In this document: in pieces, positions 61,238 through 64,000 of the stretch
Layout: each line of letters starts with the position of its first letter
How positions within the stretch are numbered: position 1 is the first letter of the stretch
Position numbers and translations under genes: made by a program
Notes under the pieces: generated by a model
Database searches by the model: none
What the model was told of the DNA's origin: nothing
What the model saw: only the letters and a program-made list of their open reading frames with translations
Source of the DNA: Microbacterium lemovicicum
GTDB lineage: Bacteria; Actinomycetota; Actinomycetes; Actinomycetales; Microbacteriaceae
Reading direction: 5' to 3'
Length of the DNA stretch: 64,000 nucleotides
Assembly: GCF_003991875.1 (NCBI RefSeq)
Contig: NZ_CP031423.1
Location: 2,480,001-2,544,000, forward strand

Positions 61238-61297
61238 GTGTGGCTCCAGTGCAACGGGAAGGGATGCCGCGGCGACGACCGCGGGCGAGGGTGGGCG

Positions 61298-62209
61298 TCA
61301 GATGCGGTTCGCCATGCCCATGCGGGTCAGGACGAACGACTCGAGGATCTGGACGATGTTGTAGAGGATGAGCGCGGCTCCGGTCACGAGCACGACCGCC
61401 GTCCACACGGCGGAGAACTGCGCGCCGGTCATGTAGCCGCCGACCGCTCCGCCGATGCCGCCGCCGACGGCGAGCCACTCGGCCAGCAGGGCGCCGGTGA
61501 TCGCGCCGGGCACCGAGATGCGCACGGCGGCGAAGAACTCCGGCAGGCAGCTCGGCAGGGCGACCTTCCGCAGCTTCGTCCACGACGTGCCGCCGTAGAC
61601 GGCGATGAGGTCGTTCATCTGCGGCGAGGCGGACTTGAGGCCGAACGCGATCGTGACCAGGGCCGGGAACAGCACGACGATGCCGCCGATCACGGCGATC
61701 GACGAGAAGTCGCGGCCGAAGATCATGATGATGACCGGCGCCATCGCCACGAGCGGCACCGAGCGCAGCAGCATGGCGAGCGGCATCAGCGCATGCTCCA
61801 CTCCCCTGCTGAGCTGGAACACCATCGCCACCACGAGCGCGGCGACCAGGCCGGAGGCGAATCCCACGACCGAGTGCCCGAGCGTGACGCCGAGCTGACC
61901 GAACAGCTGCGCGCGGTTGGCCTCGGCGTTGGGCGTCGTGAAGAGGAAGTTCCAGACGTCGATCGGCCCTTTGGCGACGTACGGGGTGAGGGTGAAGGCC
62001 CAGATCGATCCGACCCAGATGACCAGCAGCGCGAGGATCGTGAGGAGGAAGGTCGTGAGCGAGCGGCCCACTGCCCGGAGGGCGGCGCGGCGGGTCTCGC
62101 GACGCACGTCGGCGGACACGTCGCTCCGCGGAGCCTGGGCGGCGGCCCGGCGGCCAGGGGCCGGCGGGGCGGAGGGGGTGCGCGCGGCGACGCCGGCCTC
62201 GGCGGTCAT
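61298..62209 (-). CDS. ABC transporter permease (NitT/TauT type)
   Basis: 303 residues. A hydrophilic N-terminus of about 48 residues precedes about six helices. The BPD_transp_1 EAA-like loop is DLIAVYGGTSWTKLRKVALP near 190-210, a variant typical of SsuC/TauC-type permeases. ATG 62209 overlaps the stop of the upstream permease as ATGA. With the second permease it would form the membrane channel. Confidence 0.92.
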   Translation of the reverse strand: MTAEAGVAARTPSAPPAPGRRAAAQAPRSDVSADVRRETRRAALRAVGRSLTTFLLTILALLVIWVGSIWAFTLTPYVAKGPIDVWNFLFTTPNAEANRAQLFGQLGVTLGHSVVGFASGLVAALVVAMVFQLSRGVEHALMPLAMLLRSVPLVAMAPVIIMIFGRDFSSIAVIGGIVVLFPALVTIAFGLKSASPQMNDLIAVYGGTSWTKLRKVALPSCLPEFFAAVRISVPGAITGALLAEWLAVGGGIGGAVGGYMTGAQFSAVWTAVVLVTGAALILYNIVQILESFVLTRMGMANRI

Positions 62210-63042
62210 CGCACGCCTCCCTTCGACCAGGGTGCCGCGGCGCGCGCGACGAGGCCGACGAGGGCGTAGCCCACGAGGGCGACCGCGCCGGACGCGAGGG
62301 CGATGTCCCAGACCCGCGCGGCGTTGAGTCCCTGCTGGGCGGCGATCATCCCGGGTCCGACGCCGAGCGTCGCCCCGCGGAAGAACTCCCCGAGCACGGC
62401 GCCCAGGAAGGCCGCGGGCACGGCGATCTGGAGGGCGTTGAGGGTCGCGGGCAGCGCGGCGATCACGCGCACCAGGCGCAGCTGCGTGAAGCGGCTGCCC
62501 CCGTAGACGGTGATCAGGTCGAGGGTCGCCTTGTCGGCAGCCTTCAGCCCGAGCAGCGTGCCGACGACGGTGGTGAAGAAGCAGCTCAGCGCGGCGAGCG
62601 CGATCGCCGTCGGAAGCGGCTGACCCGCGCCCGGCACGGGGGCGATGGCGGAGATGAGCAGGCCGATGGCCACGATCGGCACGCAGTACGTGATGATCGC
62701 CACCTGCATGACCATGCCCTCGAGGCGCGGCACCACGAGCACGAGCGCCGACAGCGCGAGCGCGAGGCCGTTGCCCCACAGGTACCCGATGCCGGCTTCG
62801 GCGAGCGTGACGCTGAAGTTGCGGACGTAGTAGTCGACGCCGGTCTCGGCGTACTCCACGACCACCTGCAGCGGGGTCGGGATCGCCTGCACGCCCCCCG
62901 GACCGACGCTCGAGAACACCGTGGCTGCGAGGATCCACCACACCAGCACGATGCCGACGGCTCCGATGAGCCCCGACACCCACGCGGGCAGACGGACGTC
63001 CTCCCACTGGATGCTGCGACCCCGCCGCGCCTCAGTGGTCAT
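62206..63042 (-). CDS. ABC transporter permease (NitT/TauT type)
   Basis: 278 residues with about six helices. The coupling loop is [24 protein letters not shown] near 180-203. It differs enough from the downstream permease to form a heterodimer. Its start overlaps the ATPase gene by 11 nt, indicating a single message from the binding protein onward. Confidence 0.92.
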   Translation of the reverse strand: MTTEARRGRSIQWEDVRLPAWVSGLIGAVGIVLVWWILAATVFSSVGPGGVQAIPTPLQVVVEYAETGVDYYVRNFSVTLAEAGIGYLWGNGLALALSALVLVVPRLEGMVMQVAIITYCVPIVAIGLLISAIAPVPGAGQPLPTAIALAALSCFFTTVVGTLLGLKAADKATLDLITVYGGSRFTQLRLVRVIAALPATLNALQIAVPAAFLGAVLGEFFRGATLGVGPGMIAAQQGLNAARVWDIALASGAVALVGYALVGLVARAAAPWSKGGVR

Positions 63043-63856
63043 CGGTCGCGGCGCCTCCCGCGCCGAACAGCAGCTCGGACGCGTGGTCGACGTACGCGTG
63101 GAACTCCGGCGTGCGCATCATCTCCGGCGTGCGCGGACGCGGGAGGTCGATGGTCATGACCTCGGTGATGCGCCCGGGCCGCGGGCTCATGACCGCGACC
63201 TGGTCGGAGAGGAAGATCGCCTCGGAGATGCCGTGTGTGACCAGCAGGGTGGTCGCCGGCTTCTCGGTCCAGATGCGCAGGAGCTCGAGGTTGAGGCGCT
63301 GGCGCGTCATGTCGTCGAGGGCTCCGAAGGGCTCGTCGAACAGCAGCACCGAGGGCTTCATGATGAGCGAGCGGGCGATGGACACGCGCTGGCGCATCCC
63401 GCCCGACAGCTGCGCGGGCTTCGCCTTCTCGAATCCGGTGAGCCCGACGAGAGCGATCATCTCGGCGACGTACGCCTTGTCGACGGGCTTCCCGGCGACC
63501 TCGAAGGGGAGCTGGATGTTCGAGGTCACGCTCCGCCACGGCATGAGCGCCGAGTCCTGGAACGCGATGCCCAGCTCGTTGCCGCGCCGCAGCTCCTTCG
63601 GGGTCTTGCCGTCCACGCGCGTCGTTCCGCTGGTCGGCTCCTCGAGCCCGGCGAGGATGCGCAGGATGGTCGACTTGCCGCACCCCGAGGGGCCGAGGAG
63701 GGCGAGGAACGTGCCCTGGTCGGTGTGCAGGTCGGCGTCCTGCAGCGCGACGACGCTCTTGCGCCCCACGCTGAAGACCTTGTTCAGGCCCGTGATCTGC
63801 AGGCCGGTGCCGAGGCTGTCCGCCTGGGCACCGGGTGCGGTGATCGTGTCGGTCAC
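63032..63856 (-). CDS. ABC transporter ATPase (NitT/TauT type)
   Basis: 274 residues. Walker [11 protein letters not shown]-loop [11 protein letters not shown], signature LSGGMRQR, Walker [13 protein letters not shown] and H-loop LVTHGISEA. The SALMPWRSV phrase is that of SsuB/TauB/NrtD and of HMP/purine precursor importers. It energises the two permeases. Substrate is not given by the ATPase; the deaminase at the operon end suggests a purine-related compound. Confidence 0.93.
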   Translation of the reverse strand: MTDTITAPGAQADSLGTGLQITGLNKVFSVGRKSVVALQDADLHTDQGTFLALLGPSGCGKSTILRILAGLEEPTSGTTRVDGKTPKELRRGNELGIAFQDSALMPWRSVTSNIQLPFEVAGKPVDKAYVAEMIALVGLTGFEKAKPAQLSGGMRQRVSIARSLIMKPSVLLFDEPFGALDDMTRQRLNLELLRIWTEKPATTLLVTHGISEAIFLSDQVAVMSPRPGRITEVMTIDLPRPRTPEMMRTPEFHAYVDHASELLFGAGGAATDDH

Positions 63857-63878
63857 GATGACTTCTTCCCGCGGACGA

Positions 63879-64000
63879 TCAGCCCGCGTAGTTCTTGAGG
63901 TCGGGGTTCTCCGCGTAGACCTCGTCGAGCAGGCTGAGGTCGAACAGATCGCCCGCCTGGAGCGTGATGCCCGCCCCGGCCAGGCTGTCGACGGTCATCG
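63879..64000 (-). CDS. ABC substrate-binding protein, C-terminal fragment
   Basis: Only the last 40 codons before the right edge are seen; the gene starts outside the window. The fragment reads through [20 protein letters not shown] and ends [12 protein letters not shown]. It lies 22 nt before the ATPase start, in the place of the NMT1/SsuA-like binding protein of such operons. The ligand cannot be judged from this piece. Confidence 0.75.
   Translation of the reverse strand, partial: MTVDSLAGAGITLQAGDLFDLSLLDEVYAENPDLKNYAG

Overview
The window is GC-rich (roughly 70 percent), densely coded DNA from an actinobacterium. Gene content points to Microbacteriaceae, most likely Microbacterium or a close relative: malate:quinone oxidoreductase, a Corynebacterium-like aspartokinase with an internal beta-subunit start, DUF1206, DUF3140, a deazaflavin-type nitroreductase, a LAxTG surface protein and many apparently leaderless transcripts. 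The genus is inferred from content, not computed. I see no transposase, integrase, phage gene or CRISPR array; this looks like ordinary chromosome with accessory patches.

Layout. 1-1805: start of a large secreted Ig/cadherin-like protein running off the left edge. 1.9-8.3 kb (minus): mqo, asd, a DM13 protein, an amino-acid permease and lysC. 8.3-8.7 kb: two 87-bp palindromic repeats. 8.7-13.2 kb: a small membrane protein, an EamA exporter, recR and dnaX. 13.3-20.0 kb (minus): GH65 phosphorylase with beta-phosphoglucomutase, ackA and pta, headed by the SRP RNA gene. 20.2-26.6 kb (plus): moxR-DUF58-transglutaminase operon, tRNA-Ser(GGA), PAP2 and DUF1206 proteins. 26.7-38.9 kb: LAxTG protein, an unknown gene, SDR, GH15 enzyme, small stress-type proteins, DUF151, LLM oxidoreductase, an unusual SDR, NUDIX, aldo/keto reductase, GNAT and an AlkZ/YcaQ-like protein. 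39.0-45.6 kb: a cell-wall lytic protein, a phosphoesterase, a VanY-like peptidase with two-component system and VanZ-like protein, an MFS exporter and MerR. 45.7-51.3 kb: DUF4188 protein, amidase, DUF2945, Dps, Ddn-like enzyme, gnd, DUF3140 and an SGNH lipoprotein. 51.5-54.0 kb: a GH2 enzyme followed by an array of palindromic repeats. 54.0-64.0 kb: purine and molybdenum hydroxylase region with a MobA-GNAT fusion, XdhC, an FAD subunit, a fused 2Fe-2S/molybdopterin subunit, an adenine/adenosine deaminase and a NitT/TauT-type ABC transporter whose binding protein runs off the right edge.

How genes work together. lysC and asd carry out the first two steps from aspartate. The GH65 enzyme would release beta-glucose 1-phosphate for PgmB, and Pta/AckA run acetate overflow. 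The deaminase (adenine to hypoxanthine) lies in the ABC transporter operon and faces the molybdenum hydroxylase (hypoxanthine to urate), so import and oxidation of a purine is the simplest reading of the right end. MobA-like, XdhC and hydroxylase subunits together supply the cofactor and the enzyme.

Most unusual signals: a tandem array of palindromes around 53.4-54.0 kb with a relative upstream of the GH2 gene; an SDR with a C4 zinc-knuckle and no catalytic tyrosine; a one-protein MobA-GNAT fusion joined by three 11-residue repeats; REP-like copies read in frame inside dnaX; and at least 15 genes with a TAnnnT box 5-7 nt before the start codon.
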